Shown: positions 37,640 through 52,057 of the stretch, one piece after another
How the letters are laid out: each line of letters begins with the position of its first letter
How positions within the stretch are numbered: position 1 is the stretch's first letter
Assembly: GCA_933228675.1 (NCBI GenBank)
Contig: OW121742.1
Span: 33,076,534 to 33,140,533, forward strand
Direction: 5' to 3'
Origin: Stomorhina lunata
Lineage: Eukaryota > Arthropoda > Insecta > Diptera > Rhiniidae
DNA length: 64,000 nucleotides
Notes under the pieces: model-generated
Told to the model about the DNA's origin: nothing
The model's input: only the letters and a program-made list of their open reading frames with translations
Database searches by the model: none
Program-made: the position numbers and the translations under genes

Positions 37640-39005
37640 AATACCGAGTAATCAAATTATTTAATGTAATTATTGTTTACACAAAAATATGTTACGTTGT
37701 CTAAAAACAAAAGGTATTTAATAAATTCCCTAAAGTAAACCGTGGGAAATTGTGCATTCCACTACAAGTGACTACAAAACGGCATATTGGTATTTTGTAT
37801 TTTTTTAAGATATTAAAAAGTTTTTTTTAACAACATATACTACACCAGGTCAAACAAATGACAGTATTAAAATGGGCCTGTTGATTATCATATTAACATA
37901 CTTTTACACAGAATAAACTCAAATATGACATATTTGTATATAAATTTATGTGTATGTTCGAATACTTAAAACCATTTTAGTTATAAATATACAAAAAAAA
38001 AACATATAATTAAATAAATACATAAACACATAAAACAAATTTTACTTTTAAATACAACATATTATTATTGCCAACAAATATTTTTTGTCTTTTACCTCTA
38101 TTCAAGTTAATATGAATACATTTTTATTAATGCCATAAAAATGTCACAGAAAATTACAAAAATTAAACAAAATTTTTCACATTCAAGTTAAACAAACACT
38201 CATGTAAAAATGTGTGTGTGTGTCAGTGTGTGTAAAAGAAAAATGTATACGTTTGAGTGTTTGAATACATTTTTCAGTTTGATGAACAATTTTATTTCGT
38301 TGTTGTAGTTATTTATTTTCATTTTCATATTCTGTTTTTTTTTTTTTGCTTTTGATTTCATGTACGTATTTATTTTGTATTCGTATTATTATTAATAACT
38401 TCCATCATCACATCATTCATATCTGGTTCCTATTTAAATATTTCAGTATCCTGTTGCTTGTCACACATGACTACGAATACTTTCCTCTCTGTCTGTCTTT
38501 CTGCATAGATTATTTGTCAACAGACGTTTACATAACAATTCATATACTTACACCCATACAACACATACACTCACTGCTATATAATTATACCCAATAGTTG
38601 TAACGATATGGATTGACTACCAAATACATAAATTTGCTTCGGCTATCCACTGATCGATGTGAGACTATTTTATATTTAAAATATAATTTCTCTTTCTTAT
38701 CTAATAGGCACCCATTGCAACATATTACTCCATTTTTATGATAGAGGTAGATAATCTAACGAATAAGTCTTCTTTTAAACTTCCGGGCATTTTATATACT
38801 ATAACACATACATATAAATATATATGAATGCATGCATAAAAATATGAGTGTAAATATGATGAAGATAAAAATATGCAGAAAACAGATCGCATGATGTATT
38901 TATATGAATACGAATATGAGTTAATATATTAGGGTTATATCAGCAACTATAATGACTAAAAGCAAAGGTATCTTCTATATTTTAAATAAGAATAATAAAA
39001 GCTAA
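37640..39005. other. AT-rich spacer, no gene seen
   Basis: Short GT runs (38211-38232). No coding signal recognised. Confidence 0.5.
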
Positions 39006-39955
39006 AAAAGAGTCATCAACTTTTCTATATAAATGTTTTCCTAACACCAACTTTTCGATAGAAATGTCTTCCTATCATCAACCTTCTTTATAAATATCTT
39101 CTTATAGGACACTTTTTTAATGAAATGTCTTTCTTCCATGAACTTCTCTATACAAAGTAAACCATACCATAGAAATGTCTTCCTATCGTCAACTTCTCTA
39201 TAGAAATGTATTCCTATCGTCAACTTTTCTATAGAAATGTATTCCTATCGTCAACTTTTCTATAGAAATGTCTTCCTATCGTCAACTTTTCTATAGAAAT
39301 GTTTTCCTATCGTCAACTTTTCAACACAAAAGTCTTCTTATCGTCAACTTTTCCACAGAAAAGTCTTACTATCGTCAACTTTTCTACAGAAAAGTCTTCC
39401 TATCGTCAACTTTTCTACAGAAAAGTCTTTCTGTCGTCAACTTTTCTACAGAAAAGTCTTCCTATCGTCAATTTTTCTACAGAAAAGTCTTCCTATCGTC
39501 AACTTTCCTACAGAAATATCTTCATATCGTCAACTTTTCTACAGAAAAGTCTTCCTATCGTCAACTTTTCTACAGAAAAGTCTTCCTATCGTCAACTTTT
39601 CTACAGAAAAGTCTTCCTATCGTCAACTTTTCTACAGAAAAGTCTTCCTATCGTCAACTTTTCTACATAAAAGTCTTCCTATCGTCAACTTTTCTACAGA
39701 AAAGTCTTCCTATCGTCAACTTTTCTGCAGAAAAGTCAACTTTTATTAAGAAAAGTCTTCTTATCGTCAACTTTTCTACAGAAAAATCTTCCTATCATAA
39801 ACTTTTCTATAGAAATGTCTTCTTATCGTCAACTTTTCTATATAGATGACTTCCTATCAGCAACTTTTCTGTAGAAATGTCTTCCTATCACCAAGTTTTC
39901 CATAGAAATGTCTTTCTTTCACAAACTTTTCTATTAAAATGTGTTCCAGTTATCA
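39006..39955 (-). repeat. 31-bp satellite array, third locus, minus orientation
   Basis: About 30 units of CTTCCTATCGTCAACTTTTC with two internal subtypes: TATAGAAATGT at the edges and ACAGAAAAGT in the middle (39350-39780). Since 31 is not a multiple of 3, all three frames cycle, and the 193-codon open frame at 39268-39849 is a repeat product. Confidence 0.95.
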
Positions 39956-40490
39956 AAGTTGATGATAGAAAAACATTACTGTAGAAAAGTTGACGATAGG
40001 AAAAAATTTCTATAGAAAAGTTGACGATAGGAAAACATTTTTATAGAAAAGTTGTCAATAGGAAGACATTTCTATAGAAAAGTTAACGACAGGAGGATAT
40101 TTCTACAGAAAATTATATGATTGGGAAATATTTATATAGAAAAATTGATAATAGAAAGAAATTTTATTTGTTAAAGTTGACGATATAATTTATTTGATCA
40201 TAGGAAGACATTTCTATGTTAATGTTGATGATAATACTTTTCAATGAAAAACTTGGTAAGAGAAAGATATAGAAGGTGGATGATAGTAAGACATTTCTTT
40301 AGAAAACTTAATGATAGGAAGACATTTCTATGGAAAAGTTTATGACAGAAAGACATTTTTGTAGAAATGCTAATGATTGAAAGACATTTCTCTGGAATTG
40401 TTTGCGATAGGAAGGCATTTCTGTAGAAAAGTTGACGATGGGTACACATTTGTATATAAAAATTGACTACAGTTTTTCTGTAGAAATATC
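39956..40490 (+). repeat. 31-bp satellite array, third locus, plus orientation (diverged)
   Basis: Directly after an orientation switch near 39955, units read GAAAAGTTGACGATAGGAAA then ACATTT. Divergence grows towards 40490. Confidence 0.85.
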
Positions 40491-41975
40491 TTCTTTTCAT
40501 CCTAATCCTGCGGCACCCTATTGTTCGCAGCAAAATGTAGTGGTTTACGATTTTGTTATCTTTACCATATTTTATAGTAGATTGTCACTTTATGAATTGA
40601 CTTGATATTAAGAAATATCTACTAGATACATTAAACTACTTTTACTTGATTGCATAAATCAGTGACATTCAATATATGACATTTCATTATTGCTCTAATA
40701 GGAAATTTAGAAAAAATTTACATATCATGAGCTAAAATGCAAAAGGGTTTAACTTTAAGATATAAATATAAGGCAATAGTTGGAATACAAAACTATTTGC
40801 CAAGTTAGAATAAAGTAGTTTGGGCTATAGACTATATAGCTATAAGAAAGAAAATTCGTCATTAAAGTTAGAACATATGGGATTATAAGAAAGTGCTCAC
40901 AATAGTTGCTTTTAACAAGATTGGTACCGCGTATCGAATATTGCAATAGGATTTTTTCTATTTTATAAGCAGACAAAGGGCGACTAGAAGAAGTAAAAGT
41001 TTTGAGAAACAAATTTATTTTAAAAAAAATTTAATTTAAAATTCTATACTTAATTAATTGGCCTCCCAAGTCTGGTCGTTACAATCATACGTTAAAATTT
41101 TATATCAAAGCATTTTCGTTCATGCACAAAAATCCAATACATATGTACATCACAGTCATACTACACGTATGAGTGATAATTTTCATATATTTACATTAAA
41201 TATCAATCATACGTACGAAGTTCATTAACGCATTTTACCAACAATTTCTCTTCGTTTTAGCTTTAAAACAAAAATTTACAACACATTAACAGCTTACAAA
41301 GATACATACATATGTATGTATTTTTGATTATTTGAACATGAGATTTAATAAGTTTTTAAGCATTTATTTCCTTTTATTTGCATAATATTTATGTAATTTT
41401 CGAAACAAATCTGTTGAAAGCAAAGCTTTTCAGCCATTTAAATTTATACGCCCAGTTTATTATTATCATTTTTTACTGCAAAAAAAGCTGGCCATATATA
41501 AATAAATTATGAAAAAAAAAATACCTTCCACGGCAATGAAAATCTTATGGGCACAAATTCTCCAGATACATGTATATCTTACTTATATACATATAAAAAT
41601 ATTGTATTTAGTACAACCTGTATATTTTTTTTGCATACGTACACACATACATACATATTTACATAAATATATACAAATTCGTATTTTTGTTGAAGTTTTT
41701 ATTGTTTTGGATTTTAATATATTTTGGTTCATGATTAATGTTTATACAAGTGTTTCAACAACAATCATCATCTGTTTGTTATAAAACAAAAACGTAAATT
41801 TAATTTTAAAACTTTTATATAAACGGACTTTTGATGTTATTTAAATTTTAAAAAATTTGTTATGATTTCTTTGAAATTTTAAAGTAATTGAAAATTTAAA
41901 ACTTAAGACACCATTTTCAATACACAACTTTTTCAAAATATCGAAAATATTTTTGTAAAATGTTATTCTCTTAAC
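40491..41975. other. AT-rich spacer, no gene seen
   Basis: No recognised motif. Short open frames at 40755-41012 (minus) and 41509-41784 (plus) lack any domain signal. Confidence 0.5.
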
Positions 41976-42680
<705 letters not shown>

Positions 42681-44324
42681 ATTGTTTAAAAGCAAAGCTC
42701 TAATGGCGATAGCTAAATTTCTAATTAATATGGGAGTAAACAGTGGCATTAGGGAGCTTGTGCATGATCATCTTGCAAATAGAAGTTTAGACGCCAAATC
42801 AGGGTCGTCTGAATCGTATATATTTATTGGAAAGTATCACTACAAAGCGATATTATATCTCCCTTGAACCTTGTCCTTATATTAAAAATTTTTAATTTTC
42901 GAATAATTTTCTTTACAAAGTTTTAATCATCAGAAAATTTTTTGTTAAAATTTTGCTTTTTGTAGTTAAAAAAATATTTCGTTCAGAAATGTTCATTTTT
43001 GTTAATTTTTAAATTTATTTTAGGTAAATTTTTTTCAAAATCTTTACCTTAACTTCAAATTGATTTAACTGCAACTGATTGTGTTTAACACCAACAAGGA
43101 ATGAAAAATGACAAGAACAGACTCAAAAAAGTAAAAAATAAATATATAGGTTATCAAGTACGACTATAAGATACCCTATATGGAAAGGGTCGTATAAGAA
43201 TCAATTTTAAAAAATTTGTGTAATTTTAAAAATTGAAATTATATATACATGTATCATAGCTATTTACAGTAGAAATTTGTGTGTGGGAGACATTTGAAAT
43301 AAATTTCTTATATGAATTTATATCTATAAAAATCATTGGCACTTTCATTAGATTGACTTCAAGTGACTTCAGGAGACCTTTGCCAGAAGCTAATCCATAG
43401 AAATTTAAAGAAATTATAGACCAAGTTTGACAAATGACATTCGATGGCTGTGGTTTTGGTACTAAGCAAATATTTGCAAATATCATAATAGTTTCCAAAT
43501 TGCGGCCTCTAATTTGACTACAAGCTTTGAATATACGAAGTACTTGTTAGCCGTCCAAATGAACATACATCATAAAATTACATAAAAAGTGATTCTGAAT
43601 TGATTTGTATACTTCAGGTGTGTGTCATGCTACCATCAATAAAACCTTATGGGTGAAATCGAAATTTTTCGAAAAAAAATATACGAATTTTAACATCTAA
43701 ATTCAAAATTTGTATACACTTTAAAAATTGTATGAGCAAGGATTATATATAAAAATTTTTATCGAAATCGGAGATGGTGTAGTTCAATCGGACTCTTATT
43801 TATATTATAATACCACCATTGCCAATATTGGTGTAGGGTAAAACAGAAGAAAGAAAAGCCCACATTCTTACTACAAAAGGGAGATAAATTATAACAAAAG
43901 AAAACAAAGAAAAGAAAAAAAATACTTGTAAGAAAAAAGATTAACATCAGCCAAACAACCAAAGGAGAGACAACAAACATTTTACTTACAAACAACAACT
44001 TCCGGTACAAACAAAAATACGAAAATTGTCTTGTTTAACTTTAAAAACGCATACAGTGTAAATAAAAATAAAAGGCATACACAAAGAAGACTAAAGCACA
44101 GTATGATATTAAAAAAAGAAAACTAAAAGCGTGAAGTTTATCAGACAATTAATAGTGGGTACGATTTTCTTATATAAACTATCGAGATTTCTTGTCATGA
44201 TTTTGAAAATAACAATACTAAGAAAGGTTCGAGCTATCTTTATTTATCAGTTAATTTATTTGCTTTGAAAATTATAAAACCTTCATAATACCAATACTCA
44301 AGGGATGACCCTTTTAAAATTGTA
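42681..44324. other. AT-rich spacer with Helitron-like scraps
   Basis: CAAGTACGACTATAAGATACCCT near 43155 looks like a decayed minus-strand 3' end of a Helitron-like element. GAAATCGGAGATGGT near 43764 recurs as AAATCGGAGATGGTAA near 48050. A 90-codon minus-strand open frame at 43226-43498 has no motif I recognise. Confidence 0.45.
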
Positions 44325-47300
44325 TTTATTGATATTTAGAAATATTTGCAATTTCCTACAAATAAAAAAGAAATACTGAAAATTTGGGGGAACGATTTTT
44401 AATTTTTCAAAAATTTTTTAAAATTTACCAAAAATATACTTTTTATAGAAAATTTTTAAAAAATTTACTTTTTATAGGAAATTTTTCAAAAATTTACTTT
44501 TTATAGGAAATTTTCCAAAAATTTACTTTTTCTAAGAAATTTTCCAAAAATTTACTTTTTATAGAAAATTTTCCAAAAATTTACTTTTTATAAGAAAATT
44601 TTTCAAAAATTTACTTTTTATAGGAAATTTTTCAAAAATTTACTTTTTATAGGAAATTTTTCAAAAATTTTCTTTTTATAGGAAATTTTTCAAAAATTTA
44701 CTTTTTATAGGAAATTTTTCAAAAATTTACTTTTTATAGGAAATTTTTCAAAAATTTTCTTTTTATAGGAAATTTTTCAAAAATTTCCTTTTTATAGGAA
44801 ATTTTTTCAAAAATTTCCTTTCATAAGAAATTTTAAAAAAATTTACTTTTTATCGTCAATTTTTTAAAAATTAGATTTTTATAGAAATTTTTCAAAAATT
44901 TAATTTTTATAGGAAATTTTGCAAAAATTTACTTTTTATAGGAAATTTTTCAAAAATTTACTTTTTATACTAAATTTTTCAAAAATTTACTTTTTATACG
45001 AAATTTTTCAAAAATTTACTTTTTATAGGAAAATTTTCAAAAATTTACTTTTTATAGAAAATTTTTCAAAAATTTACTTCTATAGGAAATTTTTCAAAAA
45101 TTTACTTTTATAGGAAATTTTTCAAAAATTTACTTTTTATGGAAAATTTTTCAAAAACATACTTTTTATAGGAAATTTTTCAAAAACATACTTTTTATAG
45201 GAAATTTTACAAAAATTTATTTTTTAAAGGAAATTCTTCAAAAATTTCCTTTTATAGGAAATTTTTCAAAAATTTATTTTATACAGGAAATTTTTCAAAA
45301 ATTTATTTTATACAGGAAATTTTTCAAAAATTTACTTTTAATAGAAAATTTTTCAAAAATTTACTTTTAATAGGAAATTTTTCAAAAATTTACTTTTTAT
45401 AGGAAATTTTTCAAAAATTTACTTTTTATAGGAAATTTTTCAAAAATTTACTTTTTATAGGAAATTTTTCAAAAATTTACTTTTTATAGGAAATTTTTCA
45501 AAAATTTACTTTTTATAGGAAATTTTTCAAAAATTTACTTTTTATAGGAAATTTTTCAAAAATTTACTTTTTATAGGAAATTTTTCAAAAATTTACTTTT
45601 TATAGGAAATTTTTCAAAAATTTACTTTTTATAGGAAATTTTTCAAAAATTTACTTTTTATAGGAAATTTTTCAAAAATTTACTTCTTATAGGAAATTTT
45701 TCAAAAATTTACTTTTTATAGGAAATTTTTCAAAAATTTACTTTTTATAGGTAATTTTTCAAAAATTTACTTTTTATAGGAAATTTTTCAAAAATTTACT
45801 TTTTATAGGAAATTTTTCAAAAATTTACTTTTATAGGAAATTTTTCAAAAATTTACTTTTTATAGGAAATTTTTCAAAATCATACTTTTTATAGGAAATT
45901 TTACAAAAATTTATTTTTTAAAGGAAATTCTTCAAAAATTTCCTTTTATAGGAAATTTTTCAAAAATCTATTTTATACAGGAAATTTTTCAAAAATTTAC
46001 TTTTAATAGGAAATTTTTCAAAAATTTACTTTTAATAGAAAATTTTTCAAAAATTTACTTTTTATAGGAAATTTTTCGAAAATTTACTTTTTATAGGAAA
46101 TTTTTCAGAAATTTACTTTTTATAGGAAATTTTTCAAAAATTTACATTTTATAGGAAATTTTTAAAAAATTTACCTTTTATAGGAAATTTTTCAAAAATT
46201 TACTTTTTATAGGAAATTTTTCAAAAATTTACTTTTTATAGGAAATTTTTTAAAAATTTACTTTTTATAGGAAATTTTTCAAAAATTTACTTTTTATAGG
46301 AAATTTTTCAAAAATTTACTTTTTATAGGAAATTTTTCAAAAATTTACTTTTTATAGGAAATTTTTCAAAAATTTACTTTTTATAGGAAATTTTTCAAAA
46401 TTTACTTTTTATATGAAATTTTTCAAAAATTTACTTTTTATAGGAAATTTTTCAGAAATTTACTTTTTATAGGAAATTTTTCAAAAATTTACTTTTTATA
46501 GGAAATTTTTCAAAAATTTACTTTTTATAGGAAATTTTTCAAAAATTTACTTTTTATAGAAAATTTTTCAAAAATTTACTTTTTATAGAAAATTTTTCAA
46601 AAATTTACTTTTTATAGGAAATTTTTCAAAAATTTACTTTTTATAGGAAATTTTTCAAAAATTTACTTTTTATAGGAAATTTTTCAAAAATTTACTTTTT
46701 ATAGGAAATTTTTCAAAAATTTACTTTTTATAGGAAATTTTTCAAAAATTTACTTTTTATAGGAAATTTTTCAAAAATTTACTTTTTATAGGAAATTTTT
46801 CAAAAATTTACTTTTTATAGGAAATTTTTCAAAAATTTACTTTTTATAGGAAATTTTTCAAAAATTTACTTTTTTATAGGAAATTTTTCAAAAATTTACT
46901 TTTTATAGGAAATTTTTCAAAAATTTACTTTTTATAGGAAATTTTTCAAAAATTTACTTTTTATAGGAATTTTTTCAAAAATTTACTTTTTATAGGAAAT
47001 TTTTCAAAAATTTACTTTTTATAGGAAATTTTTCAAAAATTTACTTTTTATAGGAAATTTTTCAAAAATTTACTTTTTATAGGAAATTTTTCAAAAATTT
47101 ACTTTTTATAGGAAATTTTTCAAAAATTTACTTTTTATAGGAAATTTTTCAAAAATTTACTTTTTATAGGAAAATTTTAAAAAATTTACTATTTATAGGA
47201 AATTTTTCAAAAATTTACTTTTTATAGGAAATTTTCAAAATATGTACTTTTTATAGGAAATTTTTAGAAAATTTACTTTTTATAAAAAAAAATAAAAAAT

Positions 47301-47350
47301 TTGCGTTTTATATAATTTTTTTCGAAAATTTACTTTTTATATGAATTTTG
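44325..47350 (+). repeat. 29-bp minisatellite array (large copy)
   Basis: About 100 units of AAATTTTTCAAAAATTTACT then TTTTATAGG. Long runs of identical units at 45370-45700 and 46260-47150. The left flank at 44325-44405 matches 19713-19790. A distinctive variant run (GAAATTTTACAAAAATTTAT, then AAAGGAAATTCTTC, then TTATACAGG) occurs at 45201 and again at 45895, an internal duplication of about 694 bases (24 units less 2 bases). Confidence 0.95.
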
Positions 47351-48480
47351 TCAATGCATTGTAATAGTTAGTCCAGTATTAAGTAATTAAATCATCATGA
47401 ATGATTTGACGAGTTCGTAATGAAATTGAATAGGATTAAAAGCTAATAACCCTTTTGACAACTGTCTGAATGCAATTAGAGTTTTATACATTTTTTAAAC
47501 TCAACAAAAAACTATTTTTTTTTACCAAATAAAAATAATAAAAAAGTGAGTTATTTTATTTATAACAAAGTTTTATCATTAGCAAAAATAAAGACTAAGT
47601 TTAAATAAAAAATTTTAGATGAAATAAATTTTTCTTGGGAAATTTTCACTTAAGCAAAATTTTTATATAGAAAGTTGTTTATGCAAACAACTTTTTTTAG
47701 CAAAGTTTTTGATATGATCTTGGAGATCATGGGTACCTCAAAAAGCATATCTTCCATTTACTAAATCCTTTCTTTCAAATATGGATTATAGTGTTGACAT
47801 CAAGAAATAAAAACCGAAAAAGTGGGCCACAGGGAAGATCGGTAAATAAGAGAATGTTTATAAAACAACTCATGCTATTTCAGTAAAAATTTTTGAATTT
47901 CACGATCCCCACTTGAGTCCCAGTTTCATAACCATACCAATGTTATAGGCATATAAAATAGGTATGTTTTGGAAAAAAGTCTGAAAAAAAGACGAACTTT
48001 AAACCGCCATAAAACCACCTCCATTTTTAATGCAAAATTTCATAAAAAAAATCGGAGATGGTAATATTCGTATTTTTCTTTTGAAAAGTTTTGAAAAGGA
48101 AATATCTTTATATGAAAAAACTAAAAGGTCTAAATAATGTATCATTATAAAACTTCTGTTGCACATAATTTTTTTAAAAATAAATTCGTTTGCAAAACAA
48201 ACAAATATTTAATTTTAATTTTATTTTAAATGTTTGTTGTAAAAACTACTCATACATAAAAATTTAATTTGCTTTGATTTGACTCTAGTACTAATATTAA
48301 ATATTTATTAATATATATAGTTACATTTAAAAAAAAAAAGCATAACAAATGATTTTATTTGCATTATTTTTTGTAATATAAGGTTTTCAAGATTTTTAAT
48401 TTGGCATTTTCTTTATTTATCTCAAATATTTGCTTATTTTTTGTTAAAACAAACAAATAAATTTACAAGTAAAGAATTTC
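47351..48480. other. AT-rich spacer, no gene seen
   Basis: Includes AAAATCGGAGATGGTAATAT near 48048, also seen near 43764; probably element debris. Confidence 0.45.
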
Positions 48481-49325
48481 TGTCGTCATCTAAAAAAATT
48501 TTAAATAAAAATTTTCTAAAAAAAAATACAAAATTATACTTTATAAATGTTTGGCACATATCAGTTTTCACTTTCGCTAAAAAAAAATTGAAAATTTAAC
48601 TAAAAAATATAAAGTTTTAAAAATTTTCAATAAAAATAACAACTTTTTAAAAAATTTCTTCACGACAATAAGAAATTTAAAAAAGTCCTAAAAAATAATG
48701 ACTTTTTGAAAACTTTTTTATAAAAGTAAGGAATTCTTCCCACAAAAAAAGAAATTTTTAAAAAACAACAACAAAAATAAGAAATTTTTGAAAAATTTCA
48801 TACAAATATAAGAAATCTTTGAAAAATAAGAAATTTTTGAAAAATCTTCTAACAATTAAAAAATTCTTGAAAAATTTCCTATAAAAATATTAAATTTTTG
48901 AAAAAGTTCCTATAAAAATAAGAAATTTTTGAGAAATAAGAAATTTTTTAAAAATTTCCTATAAAAATAAGAAATTTCTCAAAAATTTTCTATAACAATA
49001 AAAAAAAAATTGAAAATTTTCTATAAAAGTACGAAATTTTTGAAATTTTTCCTATAAAAATTATAAATTTTCCAAAAAATTCCTCCAAAAATAAAAAAAT
49101 ATTTAAAAAATTTCCTATAAAAATGAGAAATTTTTGAAATATTTCCTATAATAATTAGAAATTTTTGAAAAAATTTCCTATGAAAACAAGAAAGTTTTGA
49201 AAAATTTCATATAAGACTAGGAAATTTTTAAAAATGTTCCTATAAAAAGAAGAAATTTTTGAAGAATGTTCTATTAAAATAAGACATTTTTGAAATATTT
49301 GCTATTTTCGATCCTTTTTAAAAAT
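48481..49325 (+). repeat. ~31-bp AT-rich minisatellite array
   Basis: Units AAGAAATTTTTGAAAAATTT then CCTATAAAAAT, same orientation as 9930-10690, diverged. Confidence 0.8.
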
Positions 49326-49439
49326 TTACCTTTAAGTTGCCAAAAGAAATATGTACACCCAAAAATTTTTTAAATATAATAACAGGAAACGGAAGTACCT
49401 TTTAGCTTCAGGAGTTTAATCTTTACTATTTGGTTTTTT

Positions 49440-49535
49440 TTCGAATTATCAAAAAAAATGTAATATATACTCTCAGTATATTCCTACTTTGCCCGAAATA
49501 TTCTACAATACAATTGATATTCTTACTTGTTTATA
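49440..49535 (+). mobile_element. Possible Helitron-like 3' end
   Basis: AGTATATTCCTACTTTGCCC, then GATATTCTTACTTGTTTATA. The final CTTACTTGTT matches the other 3' ends, but the preceding hairpin has decayed beyond recognition. Confidence 0.35.
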
Positions 49536-52056
49536 AGAACTGAATTTCTTATATTCCAGGTTATCTTGTCCATTTAAACTTATTTAGTGTCCTCCACTGA
49601 CCTTTTGATCACCATAATTTAAAAGTGTTTTTGCCTTCTCTTCTGTAGTAAAGTTTTTATTAAACTAAAAAAGACAAATAAATATATTTTCGTTTAGCAG
49701 TAGAATAAATTTCCTAAGAATGGGGTTGTTTGGAAGCGGTAACATTTAAAGAAAGTAAAAACAAAAAAATTTAATATACTCTTGCTGCACATATAAGATA
49801 TAAATTGCACTCACACAAATATATATAATTTGTACAGAAAATGGTCAACATAAAAAGAACGGAAGTTTTTGAAATTCCTTAAAAAAATGTTATCATTTGA
49901 AGATTTTTAAAGACCATAAAATATAGTAAACGCAAAAGAAAAGAGTCTCGTCGCACCGAAGATAGAACTTATAATCTTATGAACTTTGCCACAATCCTAT
50001 TTAATCCAATCAAATCTGTACTAGAGCCTCTTGCAATTAATATTAAAGGAAATAAAACATTTTAAAGTTATCTGAACTTTTTGAACTTTTACCTGTCCCT
50101 TATAAAATGGCCAAGCACCATATCACCTGACACATATGCTCTAAAATATTATTATACAAAAAGCTGCAATACAGTAAATATAAATATGCAGGTGTTACAA
50201 TGATGTATGGTTGGTACCTTCATATCCTACAGTATATTTTGTAAAACGTATGGCAATATTAATTTACTAACGTATCACAAATATACACAGAACACACTAC
50301 TATAAAATACCGTTAACACACACTCTATAAATGCAGAAGAAATGAACACATACACACATATATATCATACAGACACACATATTTGTAAGTCATATTGTAT
50401 GTAGAAACGAATATATTTCAATGTATATGTCTTAAATATTTTATACAATTCTGTTGTATATGTATATGTTGTTGTAATATATTGTTATGTGTTTGCAACA
50501 ATATTGTTGCAGCACAATGTTGCACAAATACAATTGTTTTGTGTGTATGTTTGTTTGTTTGTATGTCTGTCTATCTGTTTGTCTGATATGTCGACAAGTT
50601 TTAACAGGGTTTCTGGCAAAAGTTTCTATAAGAAGAAAAAAAATTGTTTGTTTATTGAATAGCTCTGTTCTTACTTATAAACAATGTCTGTCTTCTTTAT
50701 ACAAAACGTAAATGTCATATGTACTGAATATTATGTGCCCAATAGTTCGAAATTAATTTAATCACTTTCTAATGGGTAATATTAACAAATTTCAACAAAA
50801 GCATATAAATTTGTGGCTTGGTGCTTAACGGGCCAATGCACGGTGGTAAAATACGGCCAAAAATCAATAACTTGTTTATTTCTTCATATTTTTAACTGAA
50901 ACATACTGATCTGACAAATTATGGTCCTTTCTTTATATTGTATAAATTATATGGTAAAATTAAAAGTGGTTGGCCAAATAAGAGGAGACATATAAGATAC
51001 ATTAATAAAATGCGTTTAAAAATTTTTGAAAATATTCAATAATTTTCATTTATGTACAGGCTTTTTGTCTACCTTATTATATAAAATTTGTAAAATTTGG
51101 ATGAGTAGTTTGAGAGATATATTTAAAATTTCTGAAAAAAATTGTGCATTAGTCATGATTTATTATTATATAAAAAAACATAACAAACGCTCAATATTTC
51201 AATAAAATGTTGAAAATTCGTGAGAAAATGTTCAAGACTGTGATTTTCATTGTCTTTATGCATTTTTGATTTGTTCACTGTAATGTGGCCACCACCTGTG
51301 TAAATGTATTGCTTAGAGAATTTCCTTAAAAACAAAGTATTGTTCCATTTTTCTCAATCTTATTGTAAAAATTTAACTCAAGAACGTTTTGGCTAACAAA
51401 AAGGGCTGAAAAATTCAACGCCACGCCCAAATTTTTATTATACAGGTCATAAAAAATTATTTGAACTCACTATATAATTTGTTATCCTAAATTGGTTTTT
51501 TGGTGGTAACTAAAGTAAATTTTAATCTAGTCATTTAATAAATACTGCTTTAGATTATTTTCAAGTATTTTATGGACCTTTTTCTTACTAAATTGCATCC
51601 TGGTGTAATTAAAAATGTTTAAAATATGTAAAAAGGTGAAGTTAGTAAAATGATTCTGGTAAATAGGCCGGCAAGATAATGCGGCTGAAATTCGAAATAT
51701 GTACTACTAGTACTTAACAGTAGAAGATCCAATTTATGTGTAACCTCTTTTAGCTCCTTTTTTTTAGATATGGCCTTTCAAAATTTTAATTCTTATGATT
51801 TTCACTAGTTATTTAACTATCTCAAATTCACTTCAATTTTCGAAAAAACCAAACCACTGAAATTTCTAAAAACTGCCCAAAATGATTCACTAATAACAAT
51901 ATTTAGAAAGTACTTAAAAATTTAGAACAAAAACTTTAGTGGAAAAATTATATCCGCTTTTATTCAAAAGTATATAAAAATCAAATTTTTTAATTTTAAA
52001 ATTGTAGGCAAACAGGTATAGACTTTGAGCAAGTATAAAAATCGAATCAGTTATCC
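49536..52056. other. AT-rich spacer, no gene seen
   Basis: More complex than the arrays but no exon or RNA gene recognised. Palindromic CAACAATATTGTTG near 50497. A short GTTT run at 50548-50585. Confidence 0.45.
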
Positions 52057-52057
52057 G

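Noticed and set aside
39268..39849. 193-codon open frame as a gene
   Set aside because: It lies wholly in the 31-bp satellite; because 31 is not a multiple of 3 and the unit lacks stops in this orientation, long frames appear in overlapping registers.
43226..43498. 90-codon minus-strand open frame
   Set aside because: No domain recognised and it lies among Helitron-like scraps; not supportable as a gene.
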